Assembly (NCBI GenBank): GCA_007859835.1
Contig: SJPJ01000002.1
Location: 751,552 to 815,551 of the forward strand
DNA from: Novipirellula herctigrandis
GTDB taxonomy: Bacteria > Planctomycetota > Planctomycetia > Pirellulales > Pirellulaceae
DNA length: 64,000 nt
Direction of reading: 5' to 3'
This document shows positions 45,116 through 53,592 of this stretch, piece after piece (within the stretch, counting starts at the first letter, position 1; every line of letters begins with the position of its first letter). The translations under genes were made by a program, and so were the position numbers. A model generated the notes under the pieces. It was not told the origin of the DNA and ran no database searches. It saw only the letters and a list, made by a program, of their open reading frames with translations.

Positions 45116-46603
45116 CTATTTTTGCAGGCCTTCGTCGCGCATTTCGCGCCAGAGTGAAGTCATTTCCTGTTTCATGGAGCTGACGATTTCAGGATTTTTG
45201 CTTGCGATGTCGTTGCTCTGCGCGGGATCGACCGACACATCATATAACTCTACCCGGTCGGGATCGGATGTCGCCAGCCATTGGTCGAGCGAAACGCCTT
45301 CTGCGCGTTTTGGCAGCCAGGCGACCAGCGTGTAGTTGTCTTTGCGCATCGAGATATGCGGCATGCGAAACCACGTGTCGCCGTGGTGCGGAAAAAACCA
45401 GATGGCGGAATCGTTGCGTCGCACCTTCTCATCCAGAAATGCATTAAAGGCATCGACGCCGTCCACGTTCCGGTTGGCGGGCACCTTGGCGCCGACTAGC
45501 CCGCAGACCGTGGGAAGGATATCGGTTCCGTTGAAGAGCACATCGCTTTCGGTTCCTGCGGGAATGACTCCCGGCAAACGGGCAAGTCCGGGCACGCGGT
45601 GACCGCCTTCGTATGGATAACGCTTCATGCCGCGCAGCACTCCGGGCGTGCCGAAACACTTATCGCGAATCGGATCTTCCCACTGGCCCTGCGACTCCTC
45701 GAACGTAACCGGGGTTTCCGGCCCGTTGTCGCTGGTGAACAGCACCAGAGTGTTCTGTTTGAGCCCCTCTTCCTCGAGCGTCTTCATCAAACGCCCGAAG
45801 GCATCGTCGAGCTGGTTCACCGTTCCGTAATAATCCTTCTTATGGGCGGAGATATCCCTTTTCGGCCGAGCGACCCGACCGTATTCATTTTGCTTTTCCA
45901 ACTGCTCGACCCTGGGATTGCCGTATTTGGCGCTGTATTCCGCGGGCGGATCGATCGGGGTGTGCGGCTCGTGCGAGCACACATACATGAAGAACGGCTT
46001 CTCTTTGTTGCGTTTGGTCGCCAGCCAGTCGCGCGCGTCGTCAACGATCACGTCGCAATACCAACCATCGACCTCACCCACGGGCTCGCCGTTCTTGAGA
46101 AACGCCATGGGGCCGTGCGGGCCGCCCAGCTTGTCGAACGCATTGAGAGTGGTGCCCATCCAGTAGTCGAAACCTTGCTCGCTTGGGCCGGGATGGACAT
46201 AACCGGTTCGCTCCAGCGTGGAAAGATGCCACTTGCCCCAGAAGGCGGTTTCGTAGCCTTCGTCCTTCAGCACCTCGGCAAGGGTGATCTCCTCGTCTTT
46301 CAGGTAAGTGTTTCTGCTGTGGATGTAGAAGAAGCCACTGCGGTAGGGATTGCGCCCCGTCAACAGCGCGGCGCGCGACGGCGAACAAACCGTTCCCCCG
46401 GAATGACAGTCGGTCATGCGCACGCCTTCGGAAGCAAGTTTGTCGAGGTGGGGCGTTTGAATGATCTTGTTGCCGTAGCAAGCGAGGTCACCGTAGCCGA
46501 GGTCGTCGGCAAGAAAGACGATCACGTTGGGCGGCGCATTCTCGTTGCCGTATCCGGGGATGGCGACACCCGCGAGGATCAACAGTGCCAAAACTTTGTT
46601 CAT
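45116..46603 (-). CDS. Secreted type I (formylglycine) sulfatase
   Basis: 495 residues from the ATG at 46603, chosen because AGGAG lies six bases upstream and a signal peptide (MNKVLALLILAGVAIPGYG) follows; the frame is open for a further 48 codons upstream. It has PNVIVFLADDLGYGDLACYG with the metal-binding Asp pair, the active-site motif CSPSRAALLTG (C73), and GYETAFWGKWHLS, FTSDNGPE and RMPHISMRKDNYTLVAWLP. The Cys-x-Pro-x-Arg motif is converted to formylglycine by a maturase not in this window. Substrate class cannot be told; resembles S1-family arylsulfatases of Kiritimatiellales and planctomycetes. It starts 7 bp after the stop of the second GH95-like gene, in the same unit. Confidence 0.93.
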   Translation of the reverse strand: MNKVLALLILAGVAIPGYGNENAPPNVIVFLADDLGYGDLACYGNKIIQTPHLDKLASEGVRMTDCHSGGTVCSPSRAALLTGRNPYRSGFFYIHSRNTYLKDEEITLAEVLKDEGYETAFWGKWHLSTLERTGYVHPGPSEQGFDYWMGTTLNAFDKLGGPHGPMAFLKNGEPVGEVDGWYCDVIVDDARDWLATKRNKEKPFFMYVCSHEPHTPIDPPAEYSAKYGNPRVEQLEKQNEYGRVARPKRDISAHKKDYYGTVNQLDDAFGRLMKTLEEEGLKQNTLVLFTSDNGPETPVTFEESQGQWEDPIRDKCFGTPGVLRGMKRYPYEGGHRVPGLARLPGVIPAGTESDVLFNGTDILPTVCGLVGAKVPANRNVDGVDAFNAFLDEKVRRNDSAIWFFPHHGDTWFRMPHISMRKDNYTLVAWLPKRAEGVSLDQWLATSDPDRVELYDVSVDPAQSNDIASKNPEIVSSMKQEMTSLWREMRDEGLQK

Positions 46604-46610
46604 GATTCTC

Positions 46611-48905
46611 CTACAATCCAAAGGGGTGTCTCTTGCCGTGGGGGGCGACGGGGATGACGCTCGGTTTGGGACGGGCTTTGCCGCGGGGCCAGAACATGAC
46701 CCAATCACCGGGCGACGTTTGAATGGAGTAGATGCCTTCGCCGTCATTCTTTACCTTGGCACCATTGGCGGCGGCCCATTGGGCGTTGGCCAACTGCGGT
46801 TCGACCTGGACCGATCCTCCGGCCTCGGCCTGAACGAGCACCCATTGCGTTTTGCCTTGCTCGCGGCGGGCGCTGACCAGAAAGGCTCCCTCCCCGCGCA
46901 GTTGATGGATCTGGGCGTCGGGCCACTCGGACGGCATGGCGGGAAAGACGCGTAGGCGCCCGCCCCAGCTTTGCAGCAGCATTTCCTGCATTGCAGTAGC
47001 GCCGTGCAGCGGTGTCTCCATCACTGGTAGCCCAATCTCAGAATAGAAGGTGTTCGCTTGCAAGTAGGACTTGAGTCCGTTGAGGAATCCAAACGCCCGT
47101 TCGCCATCGCCAAGCAACGCAGCCACGCACGCCCCACCCGTGAAGGAATAGCCCATCGCCCGTCCGAAACTGTGCCAGTGGGTCAGACTACGATCGATCA
47201 GTTCGCGGTCCGCAGGAGCTTCGGGGGTGAGGGTGAGCAGCGGGTAGATCGCCATCAGATGCGACCAGTGGCGGTGCCTGCCGGTCAGCTTGACGCCGCG
47301 GCCAATCATGCGACCGCTTTTCCCATCAAGGTGAACTGGAACAAGCTTGGCCTGGATCTCTTTCCAAACGGGGATCAACGGCTCGTCCTTTTCAAACAGG
47401 CCCTTCTCCGAAGCCAACTCTAATAGCCGTCCGACGCCCCATCCCAGGAGGTCGATATCGTAGGTGCAATCGGTCGCACGACGGTATTCCGGGCTGTACG
47501 TTTCCGGCAGACTCAATTGGCCGTCCTTGTTTTCCACAAGAAAGTGGCGGTAATAGTTCACGGCGCGCGTCAGTAGCGGATAAAGCACATCGTCGCGCAA
47601 TTCGGCGTCCCGCCAATAACGGTATTCCAAATCGATGTTGTGGACGCCCCAAAGCAGGTTTCCGACTTCGCGTCCTAAGTTGGCGTCCATTGGTTCGCGG
47701 CCACCAGGCTGCCCCACTGAGCCCAAGAGGTCCCAGCCCGAAGTCGAGCGACCAATGGCATAAGAATCAGCGCGATAGGGTTCGGCCACGTTCCGGGCAA
47801 GGTTGTCGCGATTGATATCGAGCCGATGGCTCATCGCTGACACCATGCCGCGGCGGTTGGCCACGTACCCGCCACTGTGGGAGAGCTGAACATTCAGGTT
47901 CCACCATAACGCGGCCCACGCGGTGGGCTGGAGCCACGGCCCCTGGTTGTCGATGATCCACCCCTTGTCACGGGTTGCGCAGGCGAGCTTGTATTGCTGG
48001 ATCCAATAGAAGGAATCCCAGTAGCGATCGCCGACGGAGACAAAACTGTGCGGATAGTAGTTGTGCCACCAGTCGCGATGCGTCTGCACCCAGGCGACCT
48101 GGTCGGCCGAGGCCGCGGCGCGCACGGCCTCGACGGCTTGAACCACCGCATTCTTGTCCGGGAAGCTATGCTTTACGCTCAGCCAGAGCATGGTCTTCCC
48201 TCCCACGCTTTTTTCCACCCATGCGACGGCGGTCTGTCCGCCCGCATAGAGGTTCTGCACGGCGGTCCGCACGCCATCGTCAAGCGTTGTACGCACAGGT
48301 GATGGATTAGCTGGAACCCGCATTTCATCGCGTGGAACGCGCAGCGTTCCGGCACGCACCGCTCTGGGGTTGCGCGGCTCCTCGGCGACATAAACGAACT
48401 TCGTCTCCTCGAGACTCCCTTTGGCGACCAGTTCAAAACGCATGACGGGCTCAGTGGCATGCACCAATGCCGACCACTCGACCGTGCCGCCTTTGGCAGA
48501 AAGCGTGCCCGTCGCTTCGGCATCCCACAACGACAACCGCGACTCGAATCCGGTTACGTCCGCGGGCAACTCCAGCCGTAGATGACCGATGAAGTGCCGT
48601 CCTCGGTTGAGTACGGCAGCGCCTTTCTCGGCGAGGTCGTCCTCCTCGATTGGGCGATGGTCGTGCGCCGCCGAGCAGCCGACATCCCATCGCAGCGTTC
48701 GGTCATCCAGTTTATACAGCAGCGTGCCCTGCTCCCCATTGCCCAGAAAGGGGCCTTCATACCACTGGGAGGGAAGCTTCTTCCAGCACATGTCCTGCTC
48801 GGCCAAGAAAGCAGGCCAATCCACCGCATCAACCTCAGGCTGCGCCGCTGCCGCCGCGTTCCACCAAAGCATGGCTGCGCACAGACCAATCGTTTTCCAT
48901 TTCAT
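46611..48905 (-). CDS. Secreted GH95-like glycoside hydrolase
   Basis: 764 residues from the ATG at 48905, which starts a signal peptide (MKWKTIGLCAAMLWWNAAAAA). The frame is open to 48926. The N-terminal domain has QWYEGPFLGNGEQGTLLYKLDDRTLRWDVG, and the toroid has WAALWWNLNVQLSHSGGYVANRRGM, where the NxN pair of GH95 is kept as N-L-N, then GRHRHWSHLMAIYPLLTLTPE, FTGGACVAALLGDGERAFGFL and ETPLHGATAMQEMLLQSWGGRLRVFPAMPSEWPDAQ. It is only distantly like the GH95 at 39859, so its specificity may differ. It and the sulfatase form a minus-strand unit facing GH78. Codon use is strongly GC-rich. Confidence 0.85.
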   Translation of the reverse strand: MKWKTIGLCAAMLWWNAAAAAQPEVDAVDWPAFLAEQDMCWKKLPSQWYEGPFLGNGEQGTLLYKLDDRTLRWDVGCSAAHDHRPIEEDDLAEKGAAVLNRGRHFIGHLRLELPADVTGFESRLSLWDAEATGTLSAKGGTVEWSALVHATEPVMRFELVAKGSLEETKFVYVAEEPRNPRAVRAGTLRVPRDEMRVPANPSPVRTTLDDGVRTAVQNLYAGGQTAVAWVEKSVGGKTMLWLSVKHSFPDKNAVVQAVEAVRAAASADQVAWVQTHRDWWHNYYPHSFVSVGDRYWDSFYWIQQYKLACATRDKGWIIDNQGPWLQPTAWAALWWNLNVQLSHSGGYVANRRGMVSAMSHRLDINRDNLARNVAEPYRADSYAIGRSTSGWDLLGSVGQPGGREPMDANLGREVGNLLWGVHNIDLEYRYWRDAELRDDVLYPLLTRAVNYYRHFLVENKDGQLSLPETYSPEYRRATDCTYDIDLLGWGVGRLLELASEKGLFEKDEPLIPVWKEIQAKLVPVHLDGKSGRMIGRGVKLTGRHRHWSHLMAIYPLLTLTPEAPADRELIDRSLTHWHSFGRAMGYSFTGGACVAALLGDGERAFGFLNGLKSYLQANTFYSEIGLPVMETPLHGATAMQEMLLQSWGGRLRVFPAMPSEWPDAQIHQLRGEGAFLVSARREQGKTQWVLVQAEAGGSVQVEPQLANAQWAAANGAKVKNDGEGIYSIQTSPGDWVMFWPRGKARPKPSVIPVAPHGKRHPFGL

Positions 48906-48989
48906 ACTCAACACAGCCGTTCTCATGAATCTTTAGCAACGAGTCATCTACGCTCCCCAAGACGAAGCGGTTTATTGCTCCCCAATTGC

Positions 48990-49140
48990 TCTTTGTGAAT
49001 CCCACTTTGACCACCGTGTCATATTCAGTCAGGGGCTTGGCGGGCAGCGTGATTTTCAGGTCAGCACCCTCTTGAACATAGTCCGCTTTATCACCGTTTA
49101 CCAGATACACGGTTGAGGCCGCGACGGCGTATTCCGATCG
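48990..49140 (-). pseudogene. C-terminal remnant of a GH29-like fucosidase or similar hydrolase
   Basis: A minus-strand frame reads STVYLVNGDKADYVQEGADLKITLPAK and TEYDTVVKVGFT, the beta-sandwich end typical of GH29 fucosidases and related glycoside hydrolases. It opens into the transposase remnant on its N-terminal side and overlaps the start of the GH95-like gene region on the other side. No catalytic domain is left, so it is a remnant. The exact family is uncertain because the C-terminal domain is shared by several families. It supports a role for the island in fucose release. Confidence 0.6.
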
Positions 49141-49198
49141 CACCGACGCGAATTCGGTCCGAAGGACTCGCGATTCCGCAAGCAATCGCTAACACGGC

Positions 49199-49586
49199 TA
49201 ACATGGAGACTGCGGTGACCGCGGCACTCGATCAAGCTGTTACGTTTCGCTCGCCACCGCCAGGCTTGATTGTCCACAGCGATCACGGGTCACAGTACGC
49301 CAGTGGTGCGTTTCGAGAAAGACTCGATCGTCACAAATTGAAGCAGAGCATGAGTCGTCGTGGCAACTGCTATGATAATGCCCCCATGGAATCGTTCTTC
49401 AAGAGCTACAAGACAGAAGAAGTTCTAGACAAAATCTACGAGACTCACGAAGAGGCAACCCGTTGCGTCTCGAAATATATCGAGTCTTTTTACAATCCAA
49501 TCCGCTTGCATTCATCGCTGGACTACCGCAGTCCAATCGACTTTGAACAAGCAATGCCAACGCAAATCAACGTCGGTGAATTCTGA
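49199..49586 (+). pseudogene. 3' part of an IS3-family transposase (OrfB, integrase core)
   Basis: The frame continues from 49113, but IS3-like similarity starts only about 49199 with METAVTAALDQAVTFRSPPPGL. Then VHSDHGSQYASGAFRERL (second catalytic Asp), KQSMSRRGNCYDNAPMESFFKSYKTEEV (catalytic Glu) and YIESFYNPIRLHSSLDYRSPIDFE are canonical for IS3/IS150-type OrfB. The first Asp and the whole N-terminal half, with OrfA, are missing. The junction with the GH29 remnant is at about 49140-49199. It is a non-functional fragment that marks the right boundary of the accessory region. I could not identify its terminal inverted repeat. Confidence 0.85.
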
Positions 49587-49767
49587 TCCTCAGGACTCAC
49601 CATTTAGCTTCCCGTTAAGATCGTTCCATTGTCAACTTTTCGTGAGCAATTCCAGCTAGACGAAGCGTGCGTCCATCGAAGGGTAAGATTGCGCCGTATA
49701 CCGATGGAATCAGACGAATGAGACGCTCGTCTGTCGTGTATCATAGCGTTGCGGGGAGTGACCGGCC

Positions 49768-52530
49768 TTGCTCTTCCAACTAGGCTCCAATTTTCCTTTG
49801 GCTGCGAACATGCGCTCCGTATCATCGTCGTTTTTTGACCCGCGATCGCTCTTCGCTTGGCTGCTTGTCTTGCTCTCTGCTGTGTTCGCCTTAGCGGATG
49901 ACCGAGACTCGAATCGCGAATATCACTTTCGACATCTTGGCATCGAGGATGGCCTCTCGCACCCCGCTGTTCATTGCATCCTTCAAGACCTTGAGGGATT
50001 CCTCTGGTTCGGAACCTCCGATGGATTGAGTCGATACGACGGGTTCGAGATTCTTGCCTTTCGACCTTCGAGACGGGCTGACAGCGAAGTGGTCTTCCCG
50101 GTGAAGAGTCTGTCGCAGGATTCGTCCGGCCTGATTTGGATTGCTGCGGGGGGACAGGGTCTCTATCGCTTCGATCCTCACAGCCGTAAGTTCCATCACG
50201 TCGCACTGGAAGTGCCTGGTAGCGAGCTGCATCCAGCGCGGCTCCATCTTTTGGAAGTTTCTTCGATAGACGACGTGACCTGGGTTGGAACAAAGAACTC
50301 GGGTCTCTTGCGGTACGACGCAGCGAAGAGTGAAACCAAGCACTACACGCTCGTGCCGGGCGAGAAAGTTCAAGTCGAATCGATCGTTGCCTCAGCAAAG
50401 CACTCGGGCAGACTCTGGCTGGGCACACGTACCCACGGTCTGCTGTTGTTCGATCCGGATCTTGGCACCTGGGAATCTCATTCGAGGATGCGCGAAGCAA
50501 CTCCCGGCCTTGCAAGACTCGGACCCGCCGTCATCGACGTGATCGAAGCCGACGCGTTTGCGGAATCTCAGCCTCCCGCGGTTGCTTTGTCCGACTTTAA
50601 AATCTCGGGCGAGCACGCTCTCCGGCGAGGCAGCATCACGGTCACGCACGAACAGAATCGCATGCTTGCTTTCGAATTCACCGCGTTTGACTATTCCGCT
50701 CCGGAAGCAAACCGATACACGTGGATTCTTGATGGATTTGACAAAGATTGGCATCCTGTGTCTCCGACCCGGCAAGCGGTCTACACGTCTCTTCCCGCTG
50801 GTGATTTCACGCTTCGCATCAAGGCCGCGAATAGCGACGGCGTTTGGAACGAGGCGGGGCTCTCAATCGGTTTGACGATACTGCCGCCGTGGTGGGCGAC
50901 GTGGTGGTTTCGCAGCGGTGGGGCTATCGCGATATTGGGTCTGACCGGTGGAACCGTTCGTTGGCGGAACCGGCGCATTCGAGAGCAAAACGAAATCCTT
51001 GCCGTCGGTGAACAACGCTATCAAAATTTGTTGGCCAACACATCCGAATTGCTCTGGTGCATCGAATTCGACGAACCCGTTTCATTGGATCTTGCCGAGA
51101 TGGAGCAGGTCGAACGACTCTTTAATGCCCGCGTGGTCGAATGCAATGAGGCGTTTGCCAGATCGTATGGGGCAACAACGCAAGAAGCGCTGAATTGGCA
51201 TGTTGAGGACTTTATTCCACGCTCACTTTCCACGTCCGTCCCATTCCTGCTCGAAGCCGTGCGGTCACGTTTTCGAATGGAAGACCTTGAAACCATCGAG
51301 CAGTCAACCGAAGGAAAGACGAAGGTATTCATCAACAGCTTCATGGGCACGATCGAAGACGGCAGAGTTTTGAGAGTCTGGGGAATGTGCCGGGATGTTA
51401 CCGAGACTCGCGAAATCGAAAAGCAAATCCGTTTAAGGCAGGCGGCGATCGAAAGTACCCACGACGGTTTCGTCATTGCTGACGCGACCGAACCGGGTTT
51501 TCCGTTGGTGTTTGTGAACGAGCGTTTCCAGCAGTTCACCGGATATTCAGAGGATGAGATTCTGGGCAGAAATTGCCGGTTCCTTCAGGGGGCCGATACC
51601 GACCCAAATACGATCGAAGCGATACGAACGGCGTTAAATGAGGAAGAACGGTTTCAGGGCGAACTACTGAATTACCGAAAAGACGGGACGCCGTTCTGGA
51701 GCTTCCTGCGAATCTCTCCTGTCCACGACCGCTCGGGAAAGCTCACCCACTTTGTCGGCATGTCGACCGATATCACCGAGCGGGTGCGCACGGAAGAACT
51801 CAGTCAGCAACAACGTGATCAGCTGGAACATGTTTCTCGGGCGGCGACGCTGGTTGAAATTGGTGCTGCGCTCGCTCACGAATTAAATCAACCACTGGCA
51901 GCGATTCTTCGTAACGCCCAAGCCGCCCAGCGGTTTCTAGACACAGAAACTCCCAACCACGACGAACTCCGCGAAATCCTTGCCGACATAATCAAAGACG
52001 ACCGGCGGGCCGGAGATGTTCTCAAACGCATTCGCCAACAACTCAGCAAGGATGCCAGCGAACGGACGAGTGTCAATCTAAACGAAGTTGTCAAGGACGC
52101 GTTGGCACTCTTAAGCCATGAACTAATCATCAAACATACCGAGATCAAATTGGATTTGTCAGAGGAGCTGCCGCCCGTTCTTGCCGACCCAATACAGATA
52201 CAACAGGTCATGCTAAATCTCGTTCTCAATGCCGAGGACGCGATGGAGAGCACGCCACCGGGACAATCCAAGATTACTGTTTCAACCACTGTGCAGGGAG
52301 ATTTTGTGCAGGTATCTGTCAGTGATGCGGGACATGGAATTCCCCCCGATCAACTCGAATCGATCTTCGAGCCGTTTCATACCACCAAGAACAGTGGAAT
52401 GGGGGTCGGTCTTTCCATAAATCGGACGATTGTCGATTCGCATGATGGTAAGATGTGGGCCGAAAACGTCGCAGCAGGAGGCGCGAGAATGATCTTTTCT
52501 CTTCCAATACTCACCCATGCCCATGATTAA
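49768..52530 (+). CDS. Sensor histidine kinase with short regulator propeller, Y_Y_Y, PAS and LOV domains
   Basis: 920 residues from a TTG with GGGGAG nine bases upstream; the ATG at 49810 (906 residues) starts directly before the signal peptide (SLFAWLLVLLSAVFALA). Outside the membrane: about four Reg_prop blades (GLSHPAVHCILQDLEGFLWFGTSDGLSRYDG, SSGLIWIAAGGQGLYRFDP, DVTWVGTKNSGLLRYD, GRLWLGTRTHGLLLFDP) and a Y_Y_Y domain (YTWILDGFDKDWHPVSPTRQAVYTSLP). A membrane helix follows at about 374-395. Inside: a PAS domain (about 410-550), a LOV domain (about 555-680) with GRNCRFLQG (Cys603), a His-containing domain with ALAHELNQPLAAILRNAQ (His704), and an ATPase domain (LNLVLNAEDAM, VSDAGHGIP, GMGVGLSI). 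The kinase core is FixL-like. The last 14 bp overlap the regulator gene. Confidence 0.92.
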   Translation: MLFQLGSNFPLAANMRSVSSSFFDPRSLFAWLLVLLSAVFALADDRDSNREYHFRHLGIEDGLSHPAVHCILQDLEGFLWFGTSDGLSRYDGFEILAFRPSRRADSEVVFPVKSLSQDSSGLIWIAAGGQGLYRFDPHSRKFHHVALEVPGSELHPARLHLLEVSSIDDVTWVGTKNSGLLRYDAAKSETKHYTLVPGEKVQVESIVASAKHSGRLWLGTRTHGLLLFDPDLGTWESHSRMREATPGLARLGPAVIDVIEADAFAESQPPAVALSDFKISGEHALRRGSITVTHEQNRMLAFEFTAFDYSAPEANRYTWILDGFDKDWHPVSPTRQAVYTSLPAGDFTLRIKAANSDGVWNEAGLSIGLTILPPWWATWWFRSGGAIAILGLTGGTVRWRNRRIREQNEILAVGEQRYQNLLANTSELLWCIEFDEPVSLDLAEMEQVERLFNARVVECNEAFARSYGATTQEALNWHVEDFIPRSLSTSVPFLLEAVRSRFRMEDLETIEQSTEGKTKVFINSFMGTIEDGRVLRVWGMCRDVTETREIEKQIRLRQAAIESTHDGFVIADATEPGFPLVFVNERFQQFTGYSEDEILGRNCRFLQGADTDPNTIEAIRTALNEEERFQGELLNYRKDGTPFWSFLRISPVHDRSGKLTHFVGMSTDITERVRTEELSQQQRDQLEHVSRAATLVEIGAALAHELNQPLAAILRNAQAAQRFLDTETPNHDELREILADIIKDDRRAGDVLKRIRQQLSKDASERTSVNLNEVVKDALALLSHELIIKHTEIKLDLSEELPPVLADPIQIQQVMLNLVLNAEDAMESTPPGQSKITVSTTVQGDFVQVSVSDAGHGIPPDQLESIFEPFHTTKNSGMGVGLSINRTIVDSHDGKMWAENVAAGGARMIFSLPILTHAHD

Positions 52531-53158
52531 AGAGACCCAGAATAAAGCCGCCACGATTTTCATCGTTGACGATGATGACGGCGCGCGGAAAGGTGTGCAG
52601 AGATTATTGGATTCGTACGGTTATCGAACCGAAACGTTCTCCTCTGCAAAGGCCTTTCTCGATCGCTCACCAATTGACGCCGAGGGCTGCTTGGTCCTGG
52701 ATCATCACATGCCGGAAATGACGGGGATGGAATTACTGGATGAACTCACCGGCATTGACTGCAAGATCCCCATCGTCTTCCTCACCGCACACGGTGATAT
52801 TCCGACCAGCGTCAAGGCGATCAAGCGTGGAGCGGAGGATTTCTTGTCCAAGTTGGCCGAGGAGAAGGAGTTGATTGATGCGATCGAACGATCTCTGCAG
52901 CGGTCGCGTAAAACTCGGGATGAAAGCGATCGAAAACGGTGCATTCAGCAACGTGCCGATAGTCTCACCGCACGTGAGCGAGAAGTTTGCAGCTATGTCG
53001 TTGCCGGTTGGACCAATGGGCAGATTGGCAAACAGTTGGGCATCTCCGAGCGGACGGTGAAAGCGCATCGCCGTGCCGTCATGGAAAAATTCGAAGTCAG
53101 TTCCCTGGCCGAGCTGGTTCGGCAAACGATGGTTGTCGGAATGCAATTACCGGAATGA
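52517..53158 (+). CDS. FixJ-like response regulator (receiver plus LuxR-type HTH)
   Basis: 213 residues (ATG at 52517 or 52523). Receiver domain about 12-130: acidic cluster IFIVDDDDGARKGV, phosphoacceptor D62 in CLVLDHHMPEMTGMELL, and FLTAHGDIPTSVKAIKRGAEDFLSKL, where the Lys is followed by Leu instead of Pro. The C-terminal LuxR-type HTH reads LTAREREVCSYVVAGWTNGQIGKQLGISERTVKAHRRAVMEKF. This is the FixJ/NarL-related layout. It overlaps the kinase gene by 14 bp and is certainly its partner. It should be phosphorylated by the LOV kinase and regulate transcription; targets are not visible. Confidence 0.94.
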   Translation: MPMIKETQNKAATIFIVDDDDGARKGVQRLLDSYGYRTETFSSAKAFLDRSPIDAEGCLVLDHHMPEMTGMELLDELTGIDCKIPIVFLTAHGDIPTSVKAIKRGAEDFLSKLAEEKELIDAIERSLQRSRKTRDESDRKRCIQQRADSLTAREREVCSYVVAGWTNGQIGKQLGISERTVKAHRRAVMEKFEVSSLAELVRQTMVVGMQLPE

Positions 53159-53592
53159 GCTTCGCTTTTGGGACGCCAGCCGTAATTGCTCCGATAATTC
53201 TTTAGCTGCTTGGTCCAACGCTGTGACGCATGACGCGTTGACGAAACCGACGTATGGTGCCGTGCTTGCACGCACCAGAGAGCGTTTTGGTGCATGCAAG
53301 CACGGCACTCTACAATTTGAAAAGTGTCTCATTAGTATGCATCACCGCGTTGCGTTTAGGCGCTAGTCGCTTGTTGATTTTGGTTCGTTCTACTGGCGCG
53401 GAATGACGCGAGCAAGAATCAACAGCCTGCTAGCCTTGGTTCTCGTGGACAACGCTATGCACGAGGCTCGCGCCCCGTAGCCAATACATTTCTTTTCCAG
53501 ACCTGCACCAAAGGACAATTGGCCACCGCGGATCTCTTGCCTAAAGTTGCCCTTTGTGAATGATCCGGAACGAGGGGAGTTGATTAGCAAGA
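53159..53592. other. Intergenic region with a long hairpin
   Basis: 434 bp after the response regulator. It contains the 21-bp inverted repeat at 53257-53308 and no gene. The region 53310-53590 holds nothing that I recognise; short shadow frames there have no family similarity. Confidence 0.5.
53257..53308. repeat. Near-perfect 21-bp inverted repeat
   Basis: Left arm 53257-53277 (GTGCCGTGCTTGCACGCACCA), right arm 53288-53308; 20 of 21 positions pair, separated by 10 bases. The stem is unusually long for a terminator, and no T tract follows. It resembles intergenic palindromic repeats that are scattered in planctomycete genomes. Confidence 0.85.

Noticed and set aside
45599..46657. A 352-codon plus-strand frame opposite the sulfatase gene
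   Set aside because: Antisense to a complete sulfatase with its active-site motif; composition is that of a shadow frame in GC-rich sequence.
49604..50515. A 303-codon minus-strand frame overlapping the start of the kinase gene
   Set aside because: Low-complexity Arg/Ser-rich shadow frame; the plus strand carries clear propeller blades.
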